From Armatimonas rosea (GTDB lineage: Bacteria > Armatimonadota > Armatimonadia > Armatimonadales > Armatimonadaceae): a stretch of 64,000 nt of DNA. The notes under the pieces are model-generated. The model had not been told where the DNA came from. It was given only the letters and a program-made list of their open reading frames with translations, and did not search any database. The first letter of the stretch is position 1; each line of letters starts with the position of its first letter. The translations under genes were made by a program, and so were the position numbers. The stretch is from the NCBI RefSeq assembly GCF_014202505.1, contig NZ_JACHGW010000002.1, positions 434,001 to 498,000 of the forward strand. The letters are read 5' to 3'. Below, piece by piece: positions 27,219 to 36,230 of this stretch.

Positions 27219-29078
27219 ATGGCAAAAAAGTGGACGAATGAAGAGTTTGAGGCCTATGTGCATCGCTTGGAGACCCAGGCGCAGCGCGATCCGGCAGCCT
27301 ATCGAAAAAAGATTGTCGGCTGGATCGCTCTGGGCTATGGCTTTATTGCCCTCCTGCTACTGGGGACACTCGCCCTGCTGGCACTGGTGGTAAGTGCCAT
27401 GATCTCGGGGCGCTTCTCAGGGGGGCTCATCAAGGTCGCGATTATCCTGCTGGCCTTTGCCGGGACACTGCTACGCTCGCTCTGGATCACGGTGACCGAG
27501 CCCGAGGGCGTGCCTCTCACACGCGACGATGCCCCGCAGCTCTTTGAGATGGTCGAGCGCCTGCGCCAGAAAACGGGGGCACCGGCGTTCTCCAAGCTCC
27601 TGCTCACCACGGAGTACAACGCCGCCGCGGCACAGCTCCCCCGCCTGGGAATCCTGGGCTGGCCGAAGAACTACCTGATTGTGGGCCTTCCGCTCATGCA
27701 GGCACTCTCCCCGCAGGAGTTTGAGTCCGTGATCGCCCACGAGCTAGGCCACCTGCGTAGCGGCCACGCCCACTTTGGGAGCAAGGTCTACCGCATCTTT
27801 GAGACCTGGGAGCGGCTGGCGGAGTCTGGGAAGGGCATGCTGGCGAGCTTTGCCCACTGGTACCTTCCCCACCTGAATGCCTACACGTTCCCACTGCGCC
27901 GCCAGGACGAGTACGAGGCCGATAAGATCGCGGCGGAGGCGGTGGGCGCGCGGGTGGCCGCCGATGCGCTCTGTGCCGGACGGGTGCGCTCCAGTCTCCT
28001 CACCAAAAATCTCTGGGAGCCCCTGCAAAAGCGGCTTTCGCAGGAGAGTGAGGCACCGCGGCATATCTTCCTGGAGCAAGGCCGCATCCTGCGTCAGGAG
28101 AGCTCCGATCCGACGACCGATGCCCGCACGCTACGTATCGCGCTGCTGGAAGACACCAGTTTTGTCAACTCTCACCCCGCCCTCAAGGACCGCTTGGCGG
28201 CACTGGGCGAGGAGGCACGTGTCCCCGAGAAGCCGACGCGCTCGGCGGCGGAGGCGTTCTTTGGCAACAACCTCGCTCGCCTCACGGAGATCCTGGACGG
28301 CATCTGGTACCGGTCGGCCTCTGTGGGCTGGCGCAAGGGGCACGAAGAGGCGCTGGCAGCGCGCAATAAGTTCGATGTGCTCGCCACACGCCGCGGCAAT
28401 GGGGCTGTCTTCACCGACGAAGAGGCCTATGAGTACGCATCGGGGGTGGAGGAGTATGAGAGTGAGGACGCTGCCTTGCCGCTCTACCAGGCACTCTTTG
28501 ACTCGGAGAAAGTGGGCAATCAGGCGCGCTTCGATGTGGGCCGGATTCTGATCGAGCGCGACGAGCCCGAGGGCGCGGCACTCCTTGAGGAGCTCAGCCA
28601 GCGCTGGCCCCTGGCCACAGGGGCGGCGATGCGCCTCCTGCGGAACTACCACAAGCGGGTCGGTGACGAAGACGCGGCGCGGCAGGCCTACACCCGCGCG
28701 CTCCGTCACGCTGACCAGGTGCAAGACTGGAACCAAGAGCGGAGCCGGCTTACCTCGAAAGACACCCTGATCGCCCATGGGCTGAGCGCCGAAAAGGTGG
28801 TCGAGCTTCGGGAGACGCTGGCGCAGTTCGAGGACCTGGGCAAGGCGTATTTAGTGCAGAAACAGGTGGTGAACTTCGCCGAGGACACGGAGTTTCTGAT
28901 CCTAGTAGTGCAGCTGAAAAAGAAGTCGATGCGGATGAACGAGGAGGGGGACTGGAGAAAGCTCCTCACGGCTGTGGATGAGGCCGTCCCCATGATGGTT
29001 GTTCCGATCTATAGTAGCTACTCGTGGATTCGCAAGGCCGTCGAGGCGATCCCGAGCGCCCTTATCTACGCGGCATAG
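27219..29078 (+). CDS. M48-family membrane metalloprotease with C-terminal TPR-like region
   Basis: A 619-residue protein. Two N-terminal membrane helices (about 33-62 and 70-91) precede an M48 peptidase domain with VIAHELGHLRSGH (zinc ligands His174, His178; catalytic Glu175) and the third-ligand helix QDEYEADKIAAEAVG near 230. The C-terminal half (about 345-619) has helical repeats resembling TPRs (EDAALPLYQALFDSEK, AMRLLRNYHKRVGDEDAARQAYTRAL). Similar proteins are thought to process or monitor envelope proteins. It overlaps the convergent GH30 gene by 17 bases. Confidence 0.88.
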   Translation: MAKKWTNEEFEAYVHRLETQAQRDPAAYRKKIVGWIALGYGFIALLLLGTLALLALVVSAMISGRFSGGLIKVAIILLAFAGTLLRSLWITVTEPEGVPLTRDDAPQLFEMVERLRQKTGAPAFSKLLLTTEYNAAAAQLPRLGILGWPKNYLIVGLPLMQALSPQEFESVIAHELGHLRSGHAHFGSKVYRIFETWERLAESGKGMLASFAHWYLPHLNAYTFPLRRQDEYEADKIAAEAVGARVAADALCAGRVRSSLLTKNLWEPLQKRLSQESEAPRHIFLEQGRILRQESSDPTTDARTLRIALLEDTSFVNSHPALKDRLAALGEEARVPEKPTRSAAEAFFGNNLARLTEILDGIWYRSASVGWRKGHEEALAARNKFDVLATRRGNGAVFTDEEAYEYASGVEEYESEDAALPLYQALFDSEKVGNQARFDVGRILIERDEPEGAALLEELSQRWPLATGAAMRLLRNYHKRVGDEDAARQAYTRALRHADQVQDWNQERSRLTSKDTLIAHGLSAEKVVELRETLAQFEDLGKAYLVQKQVVNFAEDTEFLILVVQLKKKSMRMNEEGDWRKLLTAVDEAVPMMVVPIYSSYSWIRKAVEAIPSALIYAA

Positions 29079-30405
29079 CGCCGGTCCAGGTCACGACGGA
29101 GCGGGGGGGCACCTGGAGCGCTTGCTGGGCACTCCCCAGCTCCAGAGTCTGGGTGTCACGGGTCGTGTAGGGGGTCAAGAGCACGGGCTCGCTTGGCTCT
29201 AGCGTGTGCGCGTGGTCGCTGGTGTTGACCGTCACCAGCGCCAGGCTCTCACCCGCAGGATCGCACCAGACGGAGGCATAGAGTCCGGTGGCCTCGCTCT
29301 CCGGGGGGAGTGCGGCGTCGATGCGCCGCCAGCCGGGGCGGAGAAAGCGCGCAAAGTTCCCCAGCACCCAAAGGGTCTTGCTGGTCTCGTAGGTCTGGTC
29401 GGGGCCGAGGTAGATCAGGCCGTCTTTGTAGTCGTAGGGGGAGAGCGCGAGCCACCAGAACCAGGCAGTCGCATCGGCGTGGACAAAGTCCTGGTGCACC
29501 ATACGTGCCACCCGGAGCGCGGTCTCCATCCCCAGGTCGCGGCCGGGCTCCATGATACAGACCTCCGACTGCCAGAAACGGCCCCCGGGGACGTGCTTGG
29601 CAACTGTCTCCCGCACGGCCTCGCGCAGGCGCCGGCTCTCGTCTTGCGGGTCGTAGGTCCAGTAGCCGTGCCCACAGAGCTTCCCCTCACAGACCGCCGC
29701 GAGCGCCTCGGCTTGTCCGTCGATCAGGAAGCGCAGGTCGGCGGCCTCGGGCAGGTCGAGCTCGATAGAGAGCCCCCGGCGGTCCAGCACGGCACGGAGC
29801 GCGTGGGCAACCGCGAGAATGTCCAAGTTGCTGAAGCGGCAGCCCTCTTGCGTGCCATCTTCCCACGCCCACTGCGGCTCGTTGACCGGGCTGAGAGCGG
29901 TGAAGGGGAGCCCGATGCTCTCAAAGTGCGCCACGACCTCGGCGAGAAACTCCGCAAACGCCTCTTCAGCGCCGGGCAATAGGTTGGTGGTCAGGCCCTG
30001 CTGGCTCTTGTCGTGGGTGGCGCGTCCGTTCTGGGTGAGCCAGCACGGCGGGCTATTGGCAAACGCGACCCGGCAGCTCGCCCCGCGCTCGGCGGCGGCG
30101 CGCAGGAACCACTGCTGGCCGGCGTGGCAGCTCGGGTCGAAGGGGGAATCGGCGGTTCGCTGGAAGCACTTCGGGTGGCGCCACGGGTCCGCAGGGCTCT
30201 CTTCCACCCAGGCACCCCCCGCCCCGATATTGAAGCGCACCCCGGAGAGCCCCGCCCCGCGCTCGGGGCAGAAGAGCAGGTCCGCGAGTGCGGTCTTGGT
30301 CGCCAAGGGCCAGCTCTCGCCGACGGGGTCGCCGCTCCAGGCGAGCGAGGCCCCGATTCCCTCTAGGGTCTGGAAGGTCTGGCTTGGGTCGAGAGTGAGC
30401 GTCAT
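29062..30405 (-). CDS. Glycoside hydrolase family 30-like enzyme
   Basis: A 447-residue (beta/alpha)8 enzyme plus beta-sandwich. The start FQTLEGIGASLAWSGDP matches the GH30 opening 'GfGgsl.w'. The acid/base is Glu176 in LSPVNEPQWAWE and the likely nucleophile is Glu281 in FWQSEVCIME. GH30 enzymes include endo-beta-1,6-galactanases, xylanases and glucosylceramidases; the VNEPQWAWEDG block is closest to the galactanase-type branch (inference). No signal peptide is visible, so it may be cytoplasmic or exported otherwise. Last gene of the LacI-led operon, overlapping its upstream neighbour by ATGA. Confidence 0.9.
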   Translation of the reverse strand: MTLTLDPSQTFQTLEGIGASLAWSGDPVGESWPLATKTALADLLFCPERGAGLSGVRFNIGAGGAWVEESPADPWRHPKCFQRTADSPFDPSCHAGQQWFLRAAAERGASCRVAFANSPPCWLTQNGRATHDKSQQGLTTNLLPGAEEAFAEFLAEVVAHFESIGLPFTALSPVNEPQWAWEDGTQEGCRFSNLDILAVAHALRAVLDRRGLSIELDLPEAADLRFLIDGQAEALAAVCEGKLCGHGYWTYDPQDESRRLREAVRETVAKHVPGGRFWQSEVCIMEPGRDLGMETALRVARMVHQDFVHADATAWFWWLALSPYDYKDGLIYLGPDQTYETSKTLWVLGNFARFLRPGWRRIDAALPPESEATGLYASVWCDPAGESLALVTVNTSDHAHTLEPSEPVLLTPYTTRDTQTLELGSAQQALQVPPRSVVTWTGAMPRR

Positions 30406-32051
30406 GGGGTCTCTTTCACGGGGTTGTAGCGATTCAGTGCGGCACCGGTGACTGTCTGGGTGACCCCCGAGGGCCAGAGGATGCTGATTTTCTCAACTGT
30501 GGTGGCCGCGCCCAGCCCGACGTGGACGCGCTTATCCGATGCCGAGAGGTAGGAGCCGTCGGTGTGGCAGTGGCGCACGTAGGTCTTGCCGCCCGCTGTG
30601 ACCGTCACCCGGGCTCCGTAGCCGTTGCGGTTGCTCTTGCTCCCCTCCAGCACGAACCCGATCCAGCTCTTCTGGGGGCTCTCGTTATGCAGGAGCAGGG
30701 GCGTTCCCTCGATATCGCCGATCAGCACGTCCACGCGCCCGTCGTTGTCGTAGTCCCCGACCGCGAGGCCGCGCCCGACAAGGGGCTTGGTCAGTGCCGC
30801 GCTCACGGCCTTGGAGAGATCGGTGAAGCGCGTGCCGCTGTCGTTGTGGAGAAAGACGGTCGGCTGGCGGTAGCTCTGCGACGGGTCGATCTGGGCGATA
30901 TTGTCCTGGACATGGCCGTTGGCAAAGAGCAGGTCCAGAAAACCGTCGTTGTCGGCATCGAAGAACTTCACCCCAAACGAGACATAGGGCAGGAGCGCCA
31001 GGCTCGTCCCGGCAGCCTGTGCCTGGTCGGTGAAGAGCCCCTTGCCCTCGTTGTGGTAGAGCGACTTGGGCTCGTTGTTGAACGTGGCGACCACCAGGTC
31101 CAGCTTGCCGTCGTTGTCGTAGTCGCCCCAGTCTGCGCCCATCCCGCCGTGGACATTGCCATCGCGGTCGGTGTGGACCCCGGCATCGGGGGCGTGGTTG
31201 ACCAGCTTTTCGCCCTCGCGCTGGAGCAAGTCCCCCTCGATCTCATCGTTGGCGAGCGCGAGCTGCTGCTGGCCCGTGCCCTCGGGATCGGCGGCGGCGG
31301 CACCGAGGCCACGGCCTGTCGTGGGGGTGGGCTCGGCCCGAAAGTGCCCCTTGCCGTCGTTGCGAAACAGCACTGCGGGAAGCGGTGGGTACTGGCGCGG
31401 CGGGCACGACGTCTGTATCGGCTTGCCGTCGCTACTCTTGGCATCGCAGAGCAGGGGCTGGCCCTGATCGGCACCAAAGCGGGCGTAGTTGGCGACAAGG
31501 AGATCGAGCTTCCCGGAGCCCTTGACACTCTCCACCCAGACACAGGCCGTGCCAAAGGGCTGCGCGGCCAGCCCACTGCCCGCCGTGACATCTTTAAAGC
31601 CCTTTCCCGTCTCATTGTGGAGCAGGACGCCCCCGCGGTAGGCCGAGAGGTAGAGATCGTCGTAGCCGTCGCCGTCGTAGTCCCCCACCGCGCAGCCGAT
31701 AAAGCGTGCGCTCAAGTGGGGGAGGAGTGCCACGCGGGTGAACTTGCCCGTCCCCTCGCCCAGAAAGAGCTGCGGCGTCTCCGCGATCAGCAGAACATCC
31801 AGGTTGCCGTCGGCGTTGGCATCGAGAAACGCACAGCCGCTCCCGATTGTCTGGAGCGCGTTGAGCGGGCGCGTGCCGGGAAGCTCCGCCTTAAAGTCGA
31901 GCGCACCCACCACCTCCTGAAAGCGCACGGGCGCCTCAGGAGGCTTGGGGCTCTCGGACGATGGCGCACTGGGATGGCACCCGCTGAGTGCGAGTGTCAA
32001 GAACGCCAGAGGGAGCGACGTGCGGCAAGCCCGCACGCTAGCGACCGCCAT
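30402..32051 (-). CDS. CRTAC1-type FG-GAP/VCBS lipoprotein with ASPIC/UnbV domain
   Basis: About 549 residues from ATG 32051 (frame open to 32090). A lipoprotein signal with lipobox LSGC is present. Residues about 60-450 contain repeated FG-GAP units with calcium-loop DxDxDG motifs (DANADGNLDVLL, DYDGDGYDDLYL, DYDNDGKLDLVV, DADNDGFLDLLF, DYDNDGRVDVLI). The C-terminal ASPIC/UnbV domain shows WIGFVLEGSKSNRNGYGARVTV and SILWPSGVTQ. Such proteins are surface-exposed and probably bind or scaffold glycans. It overlaps both its neighbours in the operon. Confidence 0.9.
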   Translation of the reverse strand: MAVASVRACRTSLPLAFLTLALSGCHPSAPSSESPKPPEAPVRFQEVVGALDFKAELPGTRPLNALQTIGSGCAFLDANADGNLDVLLIAETPQLFLGEGTGKFTRVALLPHLSARFIGCAVGDYDGDGYDDLYLSAYRGGVLLHNETGKGFKDVTAGSGLAAQPFGTACVWVESVKGSGKLDLLVANYARFGADQGQPLLCDAKSSDGKPIQTSCPPRQYPPLPAVLFRNDGKGHFRAEPTPTTGRGLGAAAADPEGTGQQQLALANDEIEGDLLQREGEKLVNHAPDAGVHTDRDGNVHGGMGADWGDYDNDGKLDLVVATFNNEPKSLYHNEGKGLFTDQAQAAGTSLALLPYVSFGVKFFDADNDGFLDLLFANGHVQDNIAQIDPSQSYRQPTVFLHNDSGTRFTDLSKAVSAALTKPLVGRGLAVGDYDNDGRVDVLIGDIEGTPLLLHNESPQKSWIGFVLEGSKSNRNGYGARVTVTAGGKTYVRHCHTDGSYLSASDKRVHVGLGAATTVEKISILWPSGVTQTVTGAALNRYNPVKETP

Positions 32052-32235
32052 TGGGGGCTTGCTGGCCGTTTTGTTGCATCTGCTGGACATAGTGCGCGCC
32101 CTCGCTGGGGACGTTCTGGCCGTTGACCTTCATGGCCGGCGGCGGGGTCGGGGCACCTGCATCCTCGGGCTTGTTGGAGCAGCCGGTGAGGGTGGCAAGT
32201 AGCGCAAGAGCGGCAAAGAGAGAGAGAGTTTTCAT
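32038..32235 (-). CDS. Small lipoprotein
   Basis: A 65-residue lipoprotein: KTLSLFAALALLATLTGC is a signal with lipobox LTGC, leaving a 47-residue Pro/Gln-rich mature part (PTPPPAMKVNGQNVPSEG ... NGQQAPNGGR). It sits three bases after the TPR gene and overlaps the CRTAC1-type gene, inside the LacI operon. Function unknown; it may be an accessory to the surface complex. Confidence 0.8.
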   Translation of the reverse strand: MKTLSLFAALALLATLTGCSNKPEDAGAPTPPPAMKVNGQNVPSEGAHYVQQMQQNGQQAPNGGR

Positions 32236-32238
32236 GGT

Positions 32239-34146
32239 CTAGGGTTTCCTTTGGGTGAGAAGATCGAGCTGTTTCCGGGCGTTGGCCTCGGTGGTGGAAT
32301 CGCCTGCTTGCTGCGCGGCCTCGATAAGCTTGGCAAAGACGGCGCGCGACTCGGGGTCAAGCTGGGCGGACTTGGTGAGATAGACAAGAGCATCCTTGGG
32401 CTGTTTCCGAGCCAGCGCAAAGAGCCCACGACCGTAGAGGAGGGTGGGCGTGGCTCCCCCGCTTACCTCGGCGCGGTCGAGCAGGGCGCTGATCTGGAGG
32501 GTACGGTCCTCGGTCAGGGGCTCGCGCAGCAGGATCAGCGCCGCAAACAAGCTTCCTTTGCTATCGTCGGGGAGGAGCGCCAGCAAGCGCCGGGCATCCG
32601 TGAGGGCGGGCTCGGGCTGGCCAAGGCGGTAGTAGAGCTCCATGCGGGTGCGCAGGCTCTCCACGTGCGCCTGGTCGGCGTCCAGCGCCTTCCCGAGCTC
32701 CGCGAGGGCCTCGGTATCGCTGGGGGCGCTCTGGGCGGCGAGGAGGTGCTTCCAGGCGGGAGTCGGGTGCGCCTGCCGGTTGGCCACTGCCTCGGCGAGA
32801 CGCTTTTTATAGAGCTCGCGCTGGCGGGGGGCACCATTGGTCGCCGACTGGAACGCGACCGCAGCCTCATGGATCCAGTCACGGGCGAGGTAGGCATCTC
32901 CCAGGGCCTCGTAGGCGGCGACATTGTTGGGCGCACTGCTGATGGCCTGTCGCGCGAGGGGGATCGCTGCGGCGGGAAAGCCTCCCGCGGTCAGCGATCG
33001 GGCGGCGGCGGTCAGCACCGACGGCTCATCGGGGCGCTGGCGGAGGGCGCGTGCCCACTCCTGAACCGTGCCCTCGACACTGCCGGTCTGCCCGATCAGC
33101 CCCGCGAGCTCCCGGCGGAGCGCACTGTCTTGTGGGGTGACCTTGAGCTGACTCTCCAGCTTTCGCCGGGTGCTCTGGTAGCTCTGGCGGCGCTCGTACT
33201 CGGCGCGCCAGTGCGTCTCGGTCGCGGTGTCTTGCGCGTGACTGGCGATCAGGCGCAGCTCCTGGGCCGGCAGGGGGTTGAGCGGGGCGAGGGCGGCGGC
33301 GCGCTCCAGCTCCGGTCGTGCCGCGGCTTCGTCGCCGCTTTGAAGCAGGCCCCGGCCCAGGACATAGTGGTTCTGTGCCTCCTCCGGGGCCAGCGCGACC
33401 GCTTTTTGGGCCCGCTCGACGGCTTTCTTGGCCTCACCGCGCCCCAGGCAGAAGTTGGCCCAGGCACGGTAGCTCTCGGCGTGGGCGGGAAGGAGCTGGG
33501 TGGCCTTTTGAAACTCCGTCTCGGCGCGGGCGGGGTTGCGGCTGGCCTCCAGGAGCGCGAGCTGGAGGTGGTCGAGGGCGGCGTAGGGACGGGCCTGCAG
33601 GGCGCGCTCTAGGTAGGTGCGGCCTTGGTCGATAAACTGCTGCTGAAGGCAGACATTGGCGAGCAGGGAGAGCGCTTGCCCGTAGTCCGGGCGAAGTGCG
33701 ACCGCTTGCTCCAGCGCTTTCTGGGCGAGAGGCCAAGCTTTCTGGGTGAGGTGGTAGCTTCCCAGGAGATAGTGGGCCTCGGCGAGGCGGGGGTTGGTAC
33801 CTGCGAACTGCTTGAGCTGGCCAAAGGCGGCCGAGACCTGCCCCGAGCCTAGGAGCGCCTGCGCCCAGGCCTCCCGGATGCGCGGCGAGCCGGGGTCGAA
33901 GCCCGCGGCCTGCTCCAGAAACGGGGCGGCCTCGGTGAAGCGACCTTGTTCGTTGAGGCGCCGGCCCAGGTAGTACAGGAAGACTGGGTCGGAGGCGCTT
34001 GTTTTTTGTTGCGGGGCGAGCTGGGCGAGCGAGAGGGCACGCCAGCGCTGGTCACGAAACCTGCCTGTCAGAGAGGGGGCTACCGCCGCCGCGAGGGCGG
34101 CGACGGCAACCCAGAGGACTACCCACGTTCGTCGTGTTGTCTTCAA
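32239..34146 (-). CDS. Membrane-anchored TPR-repeat protein
   Basis: A 635-residue protein with an N-terminal signal/anchor (TWVVLWVAVAALAAAVAPSL) and at least a dozen TPR-type units, for example PVFLYYLGRRLNEQGRFTEAAPFLEQAA, AEAHYLLGSYHLTQKAWPLAQKALEQAV and QNHYVLGRGLLQSGDEAAARPELERAA. Probably a periplasmic scaffold. It begins one base after the pseudopilin stop and ends three bases before the lipoprotein gene, so it is certainly cotranscribed. TPR and FG-GAP/UnbV proteins often co-occur in glycan-related clusters of Planctomycetes and Armatimonadota. Confidence 0.88.
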   Translation of the reverse strand: MKTTRRTWVVLWVAVAALAAAVAPSLTGRFRDQRWRALSLAQLAPQQKTSASDPVFLYYLGRRLNEQGRFTEAAPFLEQAAGFDPGSPRIREAWAQALLGSGQVSAAFGQLKQFAGTNPRLAEAHYLLGSYHLTQKAWPLAQKALEQAVALRPDYGQALSLLANVCLQQQFIDQGRTYLERALQARPYAALDHLQLALLEASRNPARAETEFQKATQLLPAHAESYRAWANFCLGRGEAKKAVERAQKAVALAPEEAQNHYVLGRGLLQSGDEAAARPELERAAALAPLNPLPAQELRLIASHAQDTATETHWRAEYERRQSYQSTRRKLESQLKVTPQDSALRRELAGLIGQTGSVEGTVQEWARALRQRPDEPSVLTAAARSLTAGGFPAAAIPLARQAISSAPNNVAAYEALGDAYLARDWIHEAAVAFQSATNGAPRQRELYKKRLAEAVANRQAHPTPAWKHLLAAQSAPSDTEALAELGKALDADQAHVESLRTRMELYYRLGQPEPALTDARRLLALLPDDSKGSLFAALILLREPLTEDRTLQISALLDRAEVSGGATPTLLYGRGLFALARKQPKDALVYLTKSAQLDPESRAVFAKLIEAAQQAGDSTTEANARKQLDLLTQRKP

Positions 34147-35049
34147 CTAGTTGGTGTAGTTGTGCCAGATGTCATCGGCGGAGCCGACCTTTGCGCGGAG
34201 GGAGTTGGCATTGACTGCCTTGGCATGCCCATCCGCGAAGACACAGTTGATCTTGTTCATGTGGCGACCGTAGGGGCGGCGTCCACGGCCGTAGTCGCCG
34301 TTGCCGGTGTTGTTTCCGGGAACGTCGAAGTCCCATGCCGCGGCGCGGTCCGAGATCGGCTTCCAGGCCTCGGGGGTGAGGTTGTTGAAGGGGCCACAGT
34401 TGGCAGAGGCATCGCTGGCAGACTGCGAGGCGCAGGCACCGCCACCCTGGGCCGTGACATTGCCCGCCTGAATCACGGCGGAGTCGGCGAAGGCGACCAG
34501 GCTCGCGGGCTGGTTGAGCGACGAGAGAGAGACGGGCATGAACAGGTTGAGGTTCGAGCCATCGCTCTGCCGGATGCTGGTCCAGGCATTGCCGGTGAGC
34601 GCGGACTTGTTCATCGAGTAGGACTGGCCGATCAGGTTCGCCGGGCTAAAGGGGTTGCCATCGGGGTTCTTGTTGGGCTTCCCTGCCGAGGGACAGACAA
34701 AGATCGAGCCCGTGGTCAGGCCACTATTGACCACATCCGAGCCGACCGCACCGAGCTTCTGCAGGTAGGGTCCCAGGGAGATTGTGTACATCGTCCCGCC
34801 CCACTCGCTATCACTGCCGCCGTCTTTCCAGACATAGCCTAGCGGGTAGGTCTCGTCGTAGTCCTGGATATACTGCATGGTCGCCATGCCGATCTGGCGC
34901 AGGTTCGACAGGCAGGAGATCGCGCGGGCCTTCTCACGGGCTTGGGCAAAGACCGGGAAGAGGATGGCTGCCAAGATAGCAATAATAGCAATCACGACAA
35001 GAAGCTCAATGAGGGTAAAGACGTGCTTTGTGCTCCGTTGATTTTTCAT
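34147..35049 (-). CDS. DUF1559-type pseudopilin (type II/IV N-terminal methylation motif, H-X9-DG tail)
   Basis: A 300-residue pseudopilin. Residues 10-34 give the prepilin helix [20 protein letters not shown], followed by the DUF1559 pattern [17 protein letters not shown], and a C-terminal [18 protein letters not shown], the H-X9-DG motif. The residue before the usual Phe+1 is Val instead of Gly or Ala, which may affect processing. AGAGGTGA upstream is a ribosome site inside the lacI 3' end, and the ATG overlaps the LacI stop (ATGA). Family members are very abundant in Planctomycetes and Armatimonadota and may build carbohydrate-binding pseudopili. Confidence 0.92.
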   Translation of the reverse strand: MKNQRSTKHVFTLIELLVVIAIIAILAAILFPVFAQAREKARAISCLSNLRQIGMATMQYIQDYDETYPLGYVWKDGGSDSEWGGTMYTISLGPYLQKLGAVGSDVVNSGLTTGSIFVCPSAGKPNKNPDGNPFSPANLIGQSYSMNKSALTGNAWTSIRQSDGSNLNLFMPVSLSSLNQPASLVAFADSAVIQAGNVTAQGGGACASQSASDASANCGPFNNLTPEAWKPISDRAAAWDFDVPGNNTGNGDYGRGRRPYGRHMNKINCVFADGHAKAVNANSLRAKVGSADDIWHNYTN

Positions 35050-36125
35050 GGATTCACCTCTGAATAGCGGGGACCGGGTGTCGTGTTGTGCTGAGAAGCA
35101 GCCCCGGTCGGTACTGCTCCTAGCGTCGTTCCCGCGAGGAAGCTCGTGGGGAGGTACTGGACTTGAGGGAGAGGGCTCTCGCCTTGGACCAGCGCCACAG
35201 CCTGCGCGATCGCGGCCTCGGCGAGCGCCTCGATATCTACCTTGACCGATGCCACGGTGTGCCCGCTCTGCGTCTCCCACGGGAGGCCGTCGTAGCCCAC
35301 CAGGCTGAGCTGCTCGGGGATGCGGATGCCGTGCTCGGTGCACTGGTCCAGCAGGAGATAGGCCAGGCGGTCACGGGGGCAGAAGAGGGCGGTGGGCGCT
35401 GTCTTGGCCTCTAGGTGCGCGGCGAGCTCCGCAAAGTCGGTGATACAGGTCTCCGGCAGAGCGACTCCCTGGCGGGCCAGCTCCTGGCGCAGGAACCCGA
35501 CACGCTGCGGAAAGTCCGGGCTCTTGCTATCGTCGAAGAGCACCCCAATCTCCCGGTGCCCTGCCTTGAGGAGCTGCTGCGCCACCTGCTGCATCCCACC
35601 TTCGACATCCTCGACGACTTGTGGCAGGCTTCCCTCGACCTGGCCTCCGATCAGCACGGTCTTGAGGCGCGAGTTCTTGAGTAGTGCCAGCAGGGGATCG
35701 TCGGGCTGGGGCGCGAAGAACAAGACCGCATCGGCGATCCCGCCATTGAGGTGCTGGTAGATCTCCTGTGGGGAGCGTGAGAAGTCGCAGTGGATCAGCA
35801 GATCGTAGCCCAGGCGTCCCGCGGCCCGCTCCAGCGCGGTTCCCAGGGTGTTCATGTAGAGGTCCTGCGGGGTACGCGTGCGGTAGCCGTTGAAGAAGCT
35901 CAGGATATGGGTTCCCCGGCCCTGCATCGAGCGTACCAGGCGGTTGGGGGAGTAGTCTAGCTCTTGAGCCGTCTGCCGCACCCGCTCGATCACATCGGTG
36001 GAGATGCGGTACTGGCCCGATTTCTCGCTCAGCGCCTGCGAGGCTGTGGCGACCGAGACCCCGGCCTGACGTGCGACATCTTCCAGGCGGATTCGGCGAG
36101 AGGCGGGCGTTGCTACTCTGCTCAT
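35046..36125 (-). CDS. LacI-family transcriptional regulator
   Basis: A 359-residue LacI/PurR-type repressor. The N-terminal helix-turn-helix and hinge read [30 protein letters not shown] and [21 protein letters not shown]; the periplasmic-binding-protein fold follows, with [20 protein letters not shown] and [12 protein letters not shown]. The effector should be a sugar, likely from the polysaccharide attacked by GH30 and GH29. It is the first gene of a six-gene minus-strand operon, and a perfect dyad over its own -10 indicates autorepression that would control the whole operon. Confidence 0.93.
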   Translation of the reverse strand: MSRVATPASRRIRLEDVARQAGVSVATASQALSEKSGQYRISTDVIERVRQTAQELDYSPNRLVRSMQGRGTHILSFFNGYRTRTPQDLYMNTLGTALERAAGRLGYDLLIHCDFSRSPQEIYQHLNGGIADAVLFFAPQPDDPLLALLKNSRLKTVLIGGQVEGSLPQVVEDVEGGMQQVAQQLLKAGHREIGVLFDDSKSPDFPQRVGFLRQELARQGVALPETCITDFAELAAHLEAKTAPTALFCPRDRLAYLLLDQCTEHGIRIPEQLSLVGYDGLPWETQSGHTVASVKVDIEALAEAAIAQAVALVQGESPLPQVQYLPTSFLAGTTLGAVPTGAASQHNTTPGPRYSEVNP

Positions 36126-36129
36126 CGTT

Positions 36130-36169
36130 GTTGCTAAAGTATTTTAGCAACGTTTTCTACTTTATGCAA
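36130..36169 (-). promoter_or_regulatory. LacI operon promoter with overlapping operator
   Basis: On the minus strand TTGCAT (36164-36169), a 17-bp spacer and TAAAAT (36141-36146) form the promoter. A perfect inverted repeat, GTTGCTAAA (36130-36138) and TTTAGCAAC (36143-36151) with a 4-bp centre, covers the -10 and start region. Its size and TA-centred form fit a LacI-family operator. It lies in the divergent region with the GH29 gene and may regulate both. Confidence 0.75.
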
Positions 36170-36230
36170 GTTTTAACAATACCCAGGGTTTTCGCAGGAA
36201 ATTGCGGAGGGGGTAGCGAACCCAAGGAGC

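Noticed and set aside
30522-32126. Long plus-strand frame opposite the CRTAC1-type gene.
   Set aside because: It mirrors the conserved FG-GAP gene and has the Val/Ala/Gly/Arg-rich composition typical of antisense frames in GC-rich DNA.
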